This document shows, one piece after another, positions 51,051-62,010 of a DNA stretch of 64,000 nucleotides. Source of the DNA: Paulinella micropora. Taxonomy: Eukaryota > Cercozoa > Imbricatea > Euglyphida > Paulinellidae. Within the stretch, counting starts at the first letter, position 1, and each line of letters begins with the position of its first letter. The stretch spans positions 110,001 to 174,000 of the forward strand of contig WBZZ01000144.1 of NCBI GenBank assembly GCA_019918135.1. Reading direction: 5' to 3'. A program made the translations under genes and the position numbers. The notes under the pieces were generated by a model. The model was not told the DNA's origin. It saw only the letters and a list, made by a program, of their open reading frames with translations, and searched no databases.

Positions 51051-51848
51051 TTAAGCATGATACACCTTTAAGAGAATACTAACTTCAAAATTGACAGGAC
51101 ATTCAAGCACTTCACCGCCCGCATTTCTAATGACGATGTCAATGGATCGTAAGGATTTGGTACTATTAAACGGGACGTAATCTGCGATGTCGTTTGATGA
51201 TTCAAAGTAGCACTGGACTCCATAAGGTTTGTCTAGATTCACTTTACCGACCACGGAGAAATTACCATTTGCTTCAACTAAACCAGACTGATTTAAAGCA
51301 CGGCTATGGACATAAACTGCCGTTTCACCGATTAGATTGACTATGGATTGCATGGTGCTACTCGCCGCCGCCGAGATATCGGCAGTTAGTCCTATCTTGT
51401 CTCTAATCGTGCTATTATCATAATCAAAAGCATACGTATCACCAGTGAAAGCGAAATTCAATTTATTAACGGAGTTCAAAGTTATAACTACGGAGTTTGG
51501 GGTAATTGCTGAATTAATCGCAGTTTGAAGAGCGGTAATAAATGTATCAATGGTGTATTGATTTTCTGTTATGATTGCCGTTTTTGTAGCCGATCCAGTT
51601 GTTTTAATCAATGTGAGAGTGTTGGCATAACTCGGTATGTTTGGGAAAACGTTTGGGATAGAGATACTTTTAACGACATAAGCACTGATTATATCAATAT
51701 TACGACCAGTTGCTGGTAAATCAACGACGAACCGGCCATTGTGAGTAGAAGCGGATTTGGATTCTGTTTTATCACTTGAGGAGACGCGAAGGAGGAAATT
51801 TTTGCGGGTGCGCTTTTCATCTTCAAGATTGCTTATTGTAAATGACAT
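51051..51848 (-). CDS. Penton / minor capsid protein
   Basis: 265 residues, intact. Starts MSFTISNLEDEKRTRKNFLL; RFVVDLPATGRNIDIISAYV and SISIPNVFPNIPSYANTL fit the opening strands of polinton-like virus pentons, followed by NQYTIDTFITALQTAINSAI, a segment common to minor capsid proteins. Next to the MCP gene, same strand, 43-bp spacer. Forms capsid vertices in related viruses. Confidence 0.7.
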   Translation of the reverse strand: MSFTISNLEDEKRTRKNFLLRVSSSDKTESKSASTHNGRFVVDLPATGRNIDIISAYVVKSISIPNVFPNIPSYANTLTLIKTTGSATKTAIITENQYTIDTFITALQTAINSAITPNSVVITLNSVNKLNFAFTGDTYAFDYDNSTIRDKIGLTADISAAASSTMQSIVNLIGETAVYVHSRALNQSGLVEANGNFSVVGKVNLDKPYGVQCYFESSNDIADYVPFNSTKSLRSIDIVIRNAGGEVLECPVNFEVSILLKVYHA

Positions 51849-51891
51849 TGCTATATATTATAAAATATTATATTCTAATTTTTAATTTTTT

Positions 51892-53313
51892 TTATTGTTT
51901 GACGACACAGCGAGATGGATAGATAGACGCGACTTTAACATATTTCAACCAAGCGGTGATGGCACGATTAGCATCATAATCAGAAGCATAACGAATAGTA
52001 ATTTCCGCAGTTCGCGAGTTATTAACCGCAAGACCAGACGCTCCAATATGTGGCGACTGATTGAGTGTCTGGATAATGGTAGCAAATCCTGAGTTAGATG
52101 TAAGTCCCGTTTTATCCCCAGTAGAATACCACTTACGAAAGTTTTCAAGAGAAACAGATGAAGACATGTAAGCATCACGAATGCCCATGGTCGCTTGAAG
52201 ATTGTTAATATACAATTCGGCACATCCTCGTTGAACGGCAGCCAGAAGATCGGTGCTTCCTCCAAGTTCCATCTTCTGCTGTGGAGCATACCAATCACCA
52301 ATACGGCACTGATACTGCTTATAATTCATTTGAGCAGTTCCAAGGTTATCAATATTAGCATTGTCAGCGAGCACGTTTTGCGTGATTATATACAAGCACT
52401 GAGCACGTGCTACTGCCTTATTTATTTGAAGATTAAAATCATCAGATGTGGCAGGATTTGCCTTTTGATTGTAATATGTTTCATAAGTGTATGGGAGTCC
52501 ATCCTTGCTTCCCATCTGCTCCATAACATTTCTCTGGACGGCGGGAGCAAGAGAGAATGTCTCCAACATAACCACTGGATTTGATATTGTGAAAGTCAAA
52601 GCGGAACCATTAAAAGCAGCAGGAATAGAAGAAGTTTTTCCATCACCACTTCCAATAATAGTAAATGCTTCCTGAGGCGGAGCAAATGTCAAGCGAAGCC
52701 TCATACCACTAACCAAAGAGGGAGGAATGAGAGTTTCTTCATTAAACACTCCCGAAAAGTAATGAAGAGGAATACAAACTTTCAAGTATTGGCCAGTCGC
52801 AACGGCCGTGGGAGTATTAACCGCAAAATCAACGACTGAATTGTCGGTAATATTCGCATTAACTTCAACAGGCTCTCTCTGTCCCGCCATCTGTGCCTGT
52901 CGGCGATAATCAAAAGGATAATGCCACGGGAGAGTATTTCGCACCAGTTTATTCAAATCTTCAATTCGTTCAAGTTCGCTACCATCCTTACTTTCCAACA
53001 GAAATCTTTCAAAAATAGCGGTTGCGGGTGTGTTTTGAAAACCGATCGCGCAGTTATTCCCTGCGGTCGTAACCAACCCGTCGGCCTTGACATCAAATGT
53101 TAAATAGCAATTCTTTCCATAAACAAAGTCCGTGGAGGCTTGGAGGGTAAAAATCATTTCAGTCCCCGACGCACTAGTATAAGTCTGCTGGTCGGCGAAG
53201 TTCTTCTTAAAGATACTTCCCTGCTCAGTGAGTGCTAGATTTGCTGGCAACTCATACCTGAGGTTGTTGAGGGTCATCAACTCCTCCGTATTCTTACTAT
53301 CCTTCCCTTCCAT
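51892..53313 (-). CDS. MCP: Major capsid protein, intact
   Basis: 473 residues. Typical polinton-like virus features: N-terminal QGSIFKKNFADQQTYTSASG, then YLTFDVKADG, TPATAIFERFLLESKDGSEL, NKLVRNTLPWHYPFD, and later PLHYFSGVFNEETLIPPSLV and MRLRLTFAPP. Double jelly-roll fold is expected from family. Only distantly, if at all, similar to the MCPs at 7,291 and 15,400, so this element belongs to another lineage even though it shares fibre genes. Confidence 0.85.
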   Translation of the reverse strand: MEGKDSKNTEELMTLNNLRYELPANLALTEQGSIFKKNFADQQTYTSASGTEMIFTLQASTDFVYGKNCYLTFDVKADGLVTTAGNNCAIGFQNTPATAIFERFLLESKDGSELERIEDLNKLVRNTLPWHYPFDYRRQAQMAGQREPVEVNANITDNSVVDFAVNTPTAVATGQYLKVCIPLHYFSGVFNEETLIPPSLVSGMRLRLTFAPPQEAFTIIGSGDGKTSSIPAAFNGSALTFTISNPVVMLETFSLAPAVQRNVMEQMGSKDGLPYTYETYYNQKANPATSDDFNLQINKAVARAQCLYIITQNVLADNANIDNLGTAQMNYKQYQCRIGDWYAPQQKMELGGSTDLLAAVQRGCAELYINNLQATMGIRDAYMSSSVSLENFRKWYSTGDKTGLTSNSGFATIIQTLNQSPHIGASGLAVNNSRTAEITIRYASDYDANRAITAWLKYVKVASIYPSRCVVKQ

Positions 53314-53390
53314 TTTTTTGTTGTTGTGGTTGTAGAAATTACACGGCTTATTATACTAATAAAAAAATAATAGAAATTAAAAATAATTAT

Positions 53391-53789
53391 TTATTCGCCT
53401 GAAACGGAATGTTTAATAATATCAACTGAATTTTGTATATTGTCAAGTCTCGCATCTTGTGGCGAAGTCAATTGAAACTCTCTTGCCTCAGCATTTTGAA
53501 CTGCTTTCTTTAAATAAGCCAAACTGCTAACGGCAGTGTCCAAATCAACAACATCCCCATTTTCTTTGTTATCAGAAATGTCTGTTAATGTGTTTTGAAT
53601 GGTGCTCTTCTCATGTGAGACAAGGTCGCCAAATTCGGTTAATGGTTGATTAACTAATGGGGCACCATTGCTAGTCCACAATTCAAACTGATTTAGTTGA
53701 AAACCATCACTCGCGGGTCGGTTTCCTTCGTTGAGTTTGTTAATAAACTCGTTAGACAATCTATTGGAGGCATGTGTGTTTTTAATCAT
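53391..53789 (-). CDS. Unknown virion-module protein
   Basis: 132 residues, intact, acidic and helical at the end (SSLAYLKKAVQNAEAREFQL). Contains ELWTSNGAPLVNQPLTEFGD. Upstream of MCP. The ATG follows acatatatacg. Not recognised. Confidence 0.5.
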   Translation of the reverse strand: MIKNTHASNRLSNEFINKLNEGNRPASDGFQLNQFELWTSNGAPLVNQPLTEFGDLVSHEKSTIQNTLTDISDNKENGDVVDLDTAVSSLAYLKKAVQNAEAREFQLTSPQDARLDNIQNSVDIIKHSVSGE

Positions 53790-53845
53790 CGTATATATGT
53801 AAGTTGATTTTTTTCTAATTTAAATCAACTTTAAAATATATTTTA

Positions 53846-54439
53846 TCAATTACCATTAATTATTTTTTTCATAATTTGTAAATTCTGGTGCGTAATTCTT
53901 TCCTCTTTCATTTTCTTTAAATCCGCTATGGCTTGACTTACATCAATATCATTAGTTTGCGCAACCTTTTCAGTTGGTGGAGTTTCCTTAGAAGCATCTT
54001 CTATCGCTTCTATCTTGCTTGCTGGTGTTGTGGTAGTTTTTGTTGGCACAGAAACAGGAGTTGGATTGACAGATTTGGGTAGGGATTGTTCCACCTTAGG
54101 TGCTGGAGACATTTCAACAGGTTTGGCATTTGGTTCGGGAGTTGAATTATTTGCCGATGCTATGTCTGGCGCCTTTCTTTTCAATGCTTCGTCTGGCACT
54201 TGGTCTGGTTGCCCGCTGGCAATAGGTTGTCCATTGTTCTTACTTTCCGATTTGCTTACTTTTGGCTTTAATTGACACTTAATCTTACCACTCTTAATAT
54301 CCGCTTCTATCTTCCTTACTGCTAAGTATTCGGGCGTTCCCTTGCGAATGGTTACGAATTTTCCTTGTGCGTTTTGTTTATGCCAAAGTGCGATTGCCTG
54401 ATGATAGCAAGTTTTGTATAATTTAGTTGATTCCGTCAT
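53846..54439 (-). CDS. Unknown protein with Pro/Thr/Lys-rich middle
   Basis: 197 residues. N-terminal ordered part LYKTCYHQAIALWHKQNAQG, LAVRKIEADIKSGKIKC; long low-complexity middle; C-terminal helix (VSQAIADLKKMKEERITHQN). Possible virion or scaffold protein; no family seen. Confidence 0.5.
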   Translation of the reverse strand: MTESTKLYKTCYHQAIALWHKQNAQGKFVTIRKGTPEYLAVRKIEADIKSGKIKCQLKPKVSKSESKNNGQPIASGQPDQVPDEALKRKAPDIASANNSTPEPNAKPVEMSPAPKVEQSLPKSVNPTPVSVPTKTTTTPASKIEAIEDASKETPPTEKVAQTNDIDVSQAIADLKKMKEERITHQNLQIMKKIINGN

Positions 54440-54478
54440 GACATATATTATCGCAGAAAAAAATTTTAATTTAATTTT

Positions 54479-55379
54479 TTACAGGTTTGTCATATCTCTA
54501 TCCTTATTTAATCGCAATATAGTAGAGAAATTCTTTCTAAACTGAGTTGTTCTATCACTGGCAGTGTTGTTAATTGCTAGAAACGAATAAGGTTCTGCCG
54601 TAGCATATTTAACCATATTGTAAAATTCTTTTTTGGTGAGAAAAGGACTTTCATATTCATCGGCCAGTCTGTCAAGTTCGCTTCTCCTTACTCCATTAAA
54701 AATAATCATCCAATGGCAATTAATTCTTATTCTTCGTGGGAGTTGTGTATAACTCTGCGTTGCTACCCAGACTGACACTTTAGCATGTGTTGAAGCGAAA
54801 AACAACTCAGTAAGCACTTCTGATTTGAGAAAAGTTTTACTCTGCGCGATGTCATCCAATAACAATAATATTTTCGGTGCCTTCTTAAACCCTTTAGTTT
54901 TAATCAGTTCTTTTTGTTTAGTTAATATGTCTCATTAACTCAGGCTTATCCTCTTTGATTATGTCTTCTTTTTTTAACTTGAGAGTGTCTTCTAAAATCG
55001 GGCACGGGCTTAAGCAAAATACGACTATTCTATCGTAAAAACCTTTCAACATGTTCTTTTTTGCGAGTAGATTACAAATCATAACTGATTTACCTCCGCC
55101 AGTGCTTGCACATATAACCATAGTCCCCATTGCTGGCAATATTCCTTCTTTTTGAATAGGGAGCAATTCAACGCTATCTCTTTGTGTTTTAATCGGCTGT
55201 ATTTCCAAGTCATTGTGAAATTTGGGCGGTTTTTTGCTATCTAACTCTGTTATTACTGGCCTGTCAATAGTAAATTCCTCGTGTGCTTTTTCTATGTTGG
55301 TTTTCTCCAGATTTTGCTTCAAAAGTGTTTTTCGTGGCAACTTGTTTGCTATTAATCCTTTACGTATGGATTTAGGCAT
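54479..55379 (-). pseudogene. A32/FtsK-HerA-type genome-packaging ATPase, one frameshift
   Basis: First frame (54,918-55,379, start MPKSIRKGLIANKLPRK) has Walker A MVICASTGGGKSVMICNLL and YDRIVVFCLSPCPI. After a shift near 54,915 the second frame has Walker B ILLLLDDIAQSK, TELFFASTHAKVSVWVATQS (sensor/arginine region) and RRSELDRLADEYESPF. A single indel separates otherwise good halves, so inactivation may be recent or a sequencing error. Confidence 0.8.
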
Positions 55380-55415
55380 CTAAAGTTGATTTAATTTAAA
55401 TTAACTTTTCTTATA

Positions 55416-56745
55416 TTATGGGTTTTGAAAATAGTTTGGATTGTATCTATAATTATCATATTCGGCACCAAAGGGTTGGGGTGGTGAAGCATAATTATAG
55501 AAATAAGGAGAGTAAGGACTACCAAAAGCATAATTACTTGGAGGATTGACGAGCGGTTTAAAATCCTTTGTTTCTGGGCGAGTTTGAACCTGTCGCGGGA
55601 TTTCCGCTGAGAAGTTTCGTGTTAGTCTGCGCTTCATTTTTGGTAATTCTCGTGTGTCTCTCATTCTGTTTTGAACGACGGCTCTATTGTATCTATTAAG
55701 CATAAAGTGATTATTTGTGTTGCTATAAAGTGTGTTATCTAGCAATTCAAAATCATTCTTGGTTTCTAGCACACGATCGCGTCTTTGTTCGTTGCCTTTA
55801 ATAAGTGGGTTAGTTTTTGAAGTGCCGATACCTCCATTCTGATCACTTGGCATAAGAAAACGAATAAGTGCCATCAAATCTTCTCTTTCATCGGCGGGGG
55901 ATTTTCCCATAAGTTTATCAACCAATCGGTCAATATTTCTAATACTATCAACCATTTGGTCATTAGTTGTCGTGTTATCTGGGTCTTCTTTTAAATCATT
56001 CTGTGGCGGTTGAACAGGTTCTTCAACAAATCCGCTTGTTCTTGGCACTAGTGGCACTGGCAATGGTGCGGGTGTTGGTTGAGTTTGCGGTGGTTGAGTT
56101 TGCGGTGGTGCGGGTGTTGCTTGCGGTGGCGCTGGCGTTGCTTGCGGTGGATTAGTTTTTTCAACTTGACTATCTTTTAATTCTAAATCTTCCAATTGCT
56201 TCATTTGTTCTGGTGTCAATTTACCCCGCATTTCTTCGTAAATTCTCTTATCCAAAATATCATCCGCATCTGCTACGTCTGACATACTAGCACCTTGATT
56301 TAGTGCCTGTTTAATGGCCTCCTCCCATCCAACTTTTGGATCGTCATAATTGGAAAGTTTAATTTTCTTTCCAGTTTTCTCTTTCAACGATTTAACAAAT
56401 CCCTTTAAGTGCCTCTTTTGGGCGCCTTTATCGTCAAGTATGAGCAAGTTATTGCCCAGTCCAATAGTATCTGCTACTACCATATTGTCTGAGTATGCGA
56501 TCGGGACTTCAACGCTAAGATTTATATCTTTTTCTATACTTGGTGGAATATCTTTTATGCTCTGTGTATTTATTTTTCTCTAAAATTATTAATTGTAGTT
56601 TCATTTGCTGGCGCAATAAGAGAATATCCTTTCACGCCATCCGCTGTTTCTTGCGATTTAACCATTTTGTTAAAACCATCAACGAGTTCCGCATATTGTT
56701 TGCTGAATGTAGCAGGATTTACCGCTTTATTTACTTTAAATGTGG
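55416..56745 (-). pseudogene. Large Pro-rich virion-type protein, frameshift near its N-terminus
   Basis: Main frame 55,416-56,483 starts inside the protein (DTIGLGNNLLILDDKGAQKR, HLKGFVKSLKEKTGKKIKL), then a repeat-rich linker of PPQATPA units, then an Arg/Asn/Tyr/Pro-rich tail (YNRAVVQNRMRDTRELPK, NYASPPQPFGAEYD). Similar sequence continues upstream to about 56,745 across a frame change near 56,580 (GYSLIAPANETTINNF). It may be one gene with the next entry. Function unknown; composition suggests an internal virion protein. Confidence 0.5.
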
Positions 56746-57302
56746 CATCCTTGTCTTATAATCTAACTTACCATATTTAAGGGTAGGTCGGTGGTCTGGT
56801 GGTATGTGAGCATATCTGCTCTCGTGCCATTTCTTCATATCCTCCTGTAATATGGTGCGGTCTTCAACTTTCATGTACAAGAAGTTAAACGGGTCTTTTG
56901 ATACTTTCAAATGTGCCGTTATTATTTCATAGCAACTATACCCACTCTCGGGTGGATTCCGCTTTGCTTTAATCGGCGTTTTCTTTTCCATAACTGGCAT
57001 TTCTTTTTTGGCCAATTCTTCTCCTATGTTAGCCTTGATTTCGGTTATACCTGTTTCCTTCAAATCACTTTCTTTAAAAGGCGTAAATTCTTCCGCCTCA
57101 TCAAAAACGATGCTCTTCAATGTATCAATGGGGGGCAATGAAACTTCAACGTTATCACCCGCGGGGGTTGTTCGGGTCGGTATTTTTCGTAAAATGCGAC
57201 GATATCAGTTTTAAGTGATTTGCTTGTTGGTGGTTTAATATCGCTACTTAAATGAGTCCATTTTTCTATCGCATCTAAATAGTTTTGCTTAGTAGATAAC
57301 AT
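56731..57302 (-). pseudogene. Protein with the 'KETGITEIKAN' module, frameshifted
   Basis: Starts MLSTKQNYLDAIEKWTHLSS at 57,302, with TDIVAFYEKYRPEQPP; a shift near 57,150 leads to EEFTPFKESDLKETGITEIK and a longer C-terminal part (YSCYEIITAHLKVSKDPFNF, WHESRYAHIPPDHRP). The N-terminal 100 residues match the proteins at 5,656 and 24,311 in the other viral block. Here the module is fused to extra sequence, probably a virion protein. Confidence 0.6.
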
Positions 57303-57346
57303 ACTATATTAACTACAAGAAAAAAAAATCCGTTTTTATATATTGT

Positions 57347-59802
57347 TTATTCATCGTCATCGTCATCGTCGTCATCGTCAAAAGTCCATTCATTATCACC
57401 ATAAATAACCTTCCATTGATTTTTACATTCTTCTAAAGTTGGTAAATCCACGTATCTAACTCGCGCACCTGCTTCCATTGTTTTCTTCTTTTCTACCATA
57501 TTTGGCATTAGTTTTTTAAGACTAATCCAGAAACTAACACGCGAAGTGTGCGGGTCATTCGCATTTGCTTTATACACATCATACAATATTTCTTTTGAAA
57601 CTTCTTCACCAAAACGAATTTCTGGAAATTGGTTTGTGATATATCCCAAGTTCAAGCAATCCAACCACCACTTTCTCAACTTTGAAAGAGATTTTACTTT
57701 TTGTTCTCGTAGCCCCTTCGTAATGATTGTTTCGCGGTCGTTAAACTCGCTGAGGTCTCGTTCAAGGAGAAACTTCGCCAGTCGTTGCCTGTCAATAGAC
57801 CTAATATCCGCAATCACTTTTCTCTTTTCGTCTGATTTCATGAGTGCCAGTTCGTCAGACACTTCAAGGACGAGCCATCGTTGCTCAGTGGTGCCCGCTG
57901 GCACTACCCACTCTTCGTTTGAAGCAAGGACTAAGAATAACATATTTTCTAATGTTAGATTTGGTAAATATTTTTGTTTAAGAGTGAACGTGTTTTCTGA
58001 TACGAGTTTCTTAATTGTTCCCGCTCGTTCTTTATCACCACCCCATACCATTTCGTCCATAAATACTACGATTGCTTTTGCGAGTTGCGCATTGAAATCG
58101 CCCAATATTTCTCTAACGTCGGACGGCTGGAAGTAATAATCGGCACCTATTACGTCTTTGAATATTTAAAGAATAATACCCTTACCCGCTCGTTCAGTGC
58201 TTGTCAAAACCAATGATAAGTGTAGTTTTTGCCACGGCTTTTGGTAGATGCTCGCAAACATATCAAGCACCTTTTTATATATGTCCTGCCTTCCCCCGCA
58301 CCATCTGTTTAGGATATGTTGAAAGAATGCTTCATTTTTTTCTTCTTCTGCCGTGAAGGATTTCACGTCTTTTAATGTGTCTGCTGGGATTTCAAAACCC
58401 TTAAACAAGTTGTAAAATCCTTTTTTGTCGTTATCAAAGTATGCCTTAGGGTCAAAGATTACGTCATTTACTTCTTGTCTTCTCGGGTGTGTATTCCACA
58501 TTTTATACAAATCAACAACATTCAATGTGGCGGGGTTTTTGCCAAGTGCTATCCAGTCCTCCTTTGATAGATTGGTCTTTACTCTTTTGTTTTTGAAGAA
58601 TGACTCCATTGCTGACTCCGTCTTGTAGCGAAATACCTTCTTGCCTTTGGAATCAACATATTCTTCAATTATGGCGGGCTTCGCCAAGTTAGCAAAAGTG
58701 TATGAATTATTCATCCAAGCCAAAGCAGTGTCTATCAACTCTTTGAATTTTTCTAAACTATTACATTCGCTGGCAAGTCGGCGCAGGTCATCAATCGTGT
58801 TGATATTGCGGACGATCGGGGGTAATAATTCGTGAATTTTCATGCCTTTACCCTCGCAACTGCTATCGTGGCAGTAGAAATACAGCCCGTCTCTTCTCCA
58901 CACTACATAGCAATTGTCGCTGGTATTTTCTTCCCCGTTTATGATACATATTCGTGTCCCCTTGGTTTTCAAAACAAACATTCTCTGCTTTATTTCAGCA
59001 ATTTCTACATTTGGTATTTTGCGGAGTATAATTTCGCGTATTTCGTCCAATGTAATATGTTGATATCGCTTCAAAGTTGCATATTCGGGGATTTTGACGT
59101 CGTAGAATGTATTGTCATCGGGGCGCATAATCAGATAATCGTCTATTTCTACATCTTGTAGCAGTTTCAAAGTGTTTGTTTTTGGTGTGTATGAATACGG
59201 GAGCAAAACGCGGTCGCTATCTTCTTTATGAGAGTAGATAGTGCGAAAAGCCCTGTTTTTGTTATAGACGGAGATATCAAGTATGGTTCGTAATTCAATA
59301 TTCTTGTCGGCTCGTTCAAACGTGAAGCAAAGGTCGGGATAATCTTTTTCAATCACTACTTCTACATACTTCCAAAACTCTTTTTGTGTTTCGCAGTTTT
59401 TGAATACCAAGCCGTTATCGTAAGAAAAGTGGCAAGACATTTTACCATCCTTACACGCGTCTAAGAATTTGGCTTTTTTGGAGTTATACTTCAAGCCTAC
59501 ATTGGCGAATACGTTTTCCATAAGCGTGTTCCACCGCTCATACATTTTTCTCGTGTGATTGATAATTCATCGCCATCAATGTCGGCAAACATTCGTTGGG
59601 GTTTGTTTTCCATTAATACTTCATAGTATTGCTTTTGGTCATCGGGCGTGCTTTCAATCAATTCAATGAAATCCTCTTGGCATGGCATAGTGGCGAATTG
59701 TTTATTCCCCCACTTGATAAGAACCGCATCTTGTGGTTTATCTCTCAGTGCTTCTTCTTGTTTGTAATACCATTGGTTATTGGTCAGTGTCGGTGCGGTC
59801 AT
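57347..59802 (-). pseudogene. AEP primase-SF3 helicase fusion, two breaks
   Basis: About 815 residues if joined. Primase: PQRMFADIDGD (catalytic D-x-D, residues 74-76), MSCHFSYDNGL (S-x-H), ISVYNKNRAFRTIYSHK (herpes/NCLDV primase-type N-R-x-x-R), then a zinc-binding FYCHDSSCEGKG. Helicase: Walker A LTSTERAGKGIIL, Walker B AIVVFMDEMVWGGD and motif C LFLVLASNEEW, typical SF3/D5-like. Breaks: a frameshift near 59,530 and an in-frame TAA at 58,166-58,168 directly after Walker A. A C-terminal run of Asp residues closes it. It would prime and unwind the genome, leaving polymerisation to a host or helper enzyme. Confidence 0.85.
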
Positions 59803-59942
59803 GTTATATAGTCGCTCGGATATTTTTATAAAAATAAATTAATTATTCTATATATCCATATACCCATGTATATCGTTGTCCTTAATAGGAAATTAGATTT
59901 TTTTATATATCGTTATAACAAAAAAACAACTTGTTTCTTTTC

Positions 59943-60455
59943 TTACTTATTCAAGCACCCGCAGGGAATAAATCCTTTGTATTGTCCGCAATGTTCGCAA
60001 TACTTCAACCTATTTATTAAGCAGGCTTTGTGATAATACTTGTCTCTGTTCGGATACTTCTCCACAATCTTTTTTGGTATTGCCCTATTGCTATCACAAT
60101 AACAACAAAATTTAATGTTCGGATTGTCAAGGGTGCGGATGAGCAATGACAGGTCTTCGTTCATTTTATCGTTCTTAAACCGCTTGATACATTCAGAGCC
60201 TAGCACCATCTCTCTCCCGTTTTTTACGTTTTTTACAATGTAATTCTTTGTAATCTCGTGTGAGCAACAACAATATTGTTGTTCCCCTTTTTCTATACTT
60301 TCCATAAGTTTCCAGTCGGCCGTGTTCCATTTGCCATCGGGTGATAAAAACGAAACGGCATTCACTAGATTTAGAAAATAACTTCCATTCACGTAATCCA
60401 AGTGGAGTTGTAAGTCTTCATACGTCCAATACGATCGGCGGTGAGAGGTGTCCAT
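59943..60455 (-). CDS. Cys-rich zinc-binding protein
   Basis: 170 residues. Two Cys clusters: QYCCCSHEITKNYIVKNVKN followed by GSECIKRFK, and FCCYCDSNR, KACL, KYCEHCGQYKGFIPCGC. The first resembles small treble-clef modules with a G-S-x-C-I-x-x-F end seen in large DNA viruses and phages. Lies upstream of the primase on the same strand. Nucleic-acid binding is likely; exact role unknown. Confidence 0.6.
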   Translation of the reverse strand: MDTSHRRSYWTYEDLQLHLDYVNGSYFLNLVNAVSFLSPDGKWNTADWKLMESIEKGEQQYCCCSHEITKNYIVKNVKNGREMVLGSECIKRFKNDKMNEDLSLLIRTLDNPNIKFCCYCDSNRAIPKKIVEKYPNRDKYYHKACLINRLKYCEHCGQYKGFIPCGCLNK

Positions 60456-60553
60456 GGTTTATATAATAGTGTATATATTTTTATATATAAAATAAATTAT
60501 ATATTATTTAACATACTATTACGAAAAGCCCTTAATTCAAGTAATTCGGCTTT

Positions 60554-60724
60554 TTATTTTTCGTATTTCTCCTTCCGCATTATTTTTATCCTTTCTTGGT
60601 TCTTATAATAGTATGCCTTCGCATTTTCCCTATTCTTATCAGGATGAGCCTTCAAAAATGCTTTCGCCCTTTCCCTTCTCCGTTGAACGATTTCTTCCTT
60701 TGTGAATTGAGGTGTCCTCGGCAT
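60554..60724 (-). CDS. Small basic Lys/Arg-rich protein
   Basis: 56 residues: MPRTPQFTKEEIVQRRRERA, then AKAYYYKNQERIKIMRKEKY. Same design as the protein at 2,039-2,260 (short Pro start, basic helix, Y-Y-x-x-N core), showing sharing between the viral lineages. Its ATG follows tatataagagac. Confidence 0.55.
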   Translation of the reverse strand: MPRTPQFTKEEIVQRRRERAKAFLKAHPDKNRENAKAYYYKNQERIKIMRKEKYEK

Positions 60725-61251
60725 TATGTCTCTTATATATATAATTATATTATTTTAATTATTTTAAATAGAAAATCTACCCGCGCTTGAAAACACTTAA
60801 ATCGCTCAAAATCCACTTGGACACCTGAGAGTGCTATTAAGCAACCGAGAGAGAGAAATTCGTTTTAGTATTAATCCATGTCCGAGTGTCCGACGTCCTA
60901 CCTCCGCGGGCGGAAACTTTTTTGTGTGTCCATTAGAAAAATGGGGACAGGAAGAAAAATTTACTCCCTTTTAATAAAAGGTTGGACACCTTGGACAATA
61001 AAAAAAATGTGTAATACGAAGAAGAATAATATAATAAATATTGAAATTTAATAAGGAAAAAGTGTCCAACCCTGTAAGGGTCAAGTAGGACACGGCCAAC
61101 CATGGAGGTTGGCCACCAATAGGAGAAGGTATTATCACTTCCCCTGCTCTTATATTCATCCTCGTGCTTGCTGTAATATCCCTGTTGTGGGCTACAATAA
61201 AAAACATAAGGGTCAATATTTCATTTAAGGTTAAGGGTCAATATTACTATA

Positions 61252-61647
61252 ATGCCAACCGCATCTGAACAACACGCAAACCGACAAAGGTATATCTCGC
61301 AAAAATATGGAGATAGTTTTGCGTTCTTAAAGATACAAAAATACCAAAGGGAATATTATGAGAAAAATAAAGAAAAAATAGCACAAAGAAAGAAGCAGCA
61401 ACGTCAAGAAAATAAGGACAAAATAAAGGAATACAATAAGGCATATTACGAAAAGAAAAAGAATGAGAATAAAAAGCCAATCTCTGAAGAACGGAAATTA
61501 AAGAAAAAAGCATATATGAAGAAATACGACGAACAGCGAAAGAACCTTAAAAAACAATACGAGAAAAAATACGGAGAAATGGCAGACAAGAATATAGATA
61601 GATGGACTAGTTATTTTAACGAAAACAGAAAACCAATCCCTTTTTAA
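61252..61647 (+). CDS. TIR-encoded basic coiled-coil protein (right copy)
   Basis: 131 residues, identical to the left-TIR copy. Start MPTASEQHANRQRYISQKYG. Reads toward the terminus. See the left copy for features. Confidence 0.65.
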   Translation: MPTASEQHANRQRYISQKYGDSFAFLKIQKYQREYYEKNKEKIAQRKKQQRQENKDKIKEYNKAYYEKKKNENKKPISEERKLKKKAYMKKYDEQRKNLKKQYEKKYGEMADKNIDRWTSYFNENRKPIPF

Positions 61648-61742
61648 TCATATCAGCAAATAATATCGGTATGGCTGAGCCGATGCCACCAATTTTGGTC
61701 AAAAAGGAAATTCTAGAAATTCTATTTCCGCGAATACCACCA

Positions 61743-61901
61743 TGCGACAGAATTTCACTTTTTTGTCGCAGTGTCGCAGGAGTTGCGACAGAATTTCACT
61801 TTTTTGTCGCAGTGTCGCAGGAGTTGCGACAAAATTTCACTTTTTTGTCGCAGTGTCGCAGGAGTTGCGACAGAATTTCACTTTTTTGTCGCAGTGTCGC
61901 A
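61743..61901. repeat. 41-bp iterons, four copies
   Basis: Unit aggagttgcgacagaatttc plus acttttttgtcgcagtgtcgc. One copy has aaaatttc instead of agaatttc. One more unit than the left TIR. Confidence 0.9.
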
Positions 61902-62010
61902 AAAAATATTTTTTTTGTATATTCATGTGTATCTCCCCCCTCCCCCCCTACCCCCCCCGCCACTCACTTCGTGAGTGTCCGCCCCCCCCCCCTTCCCCCC
62001 ATTTGGGGTG

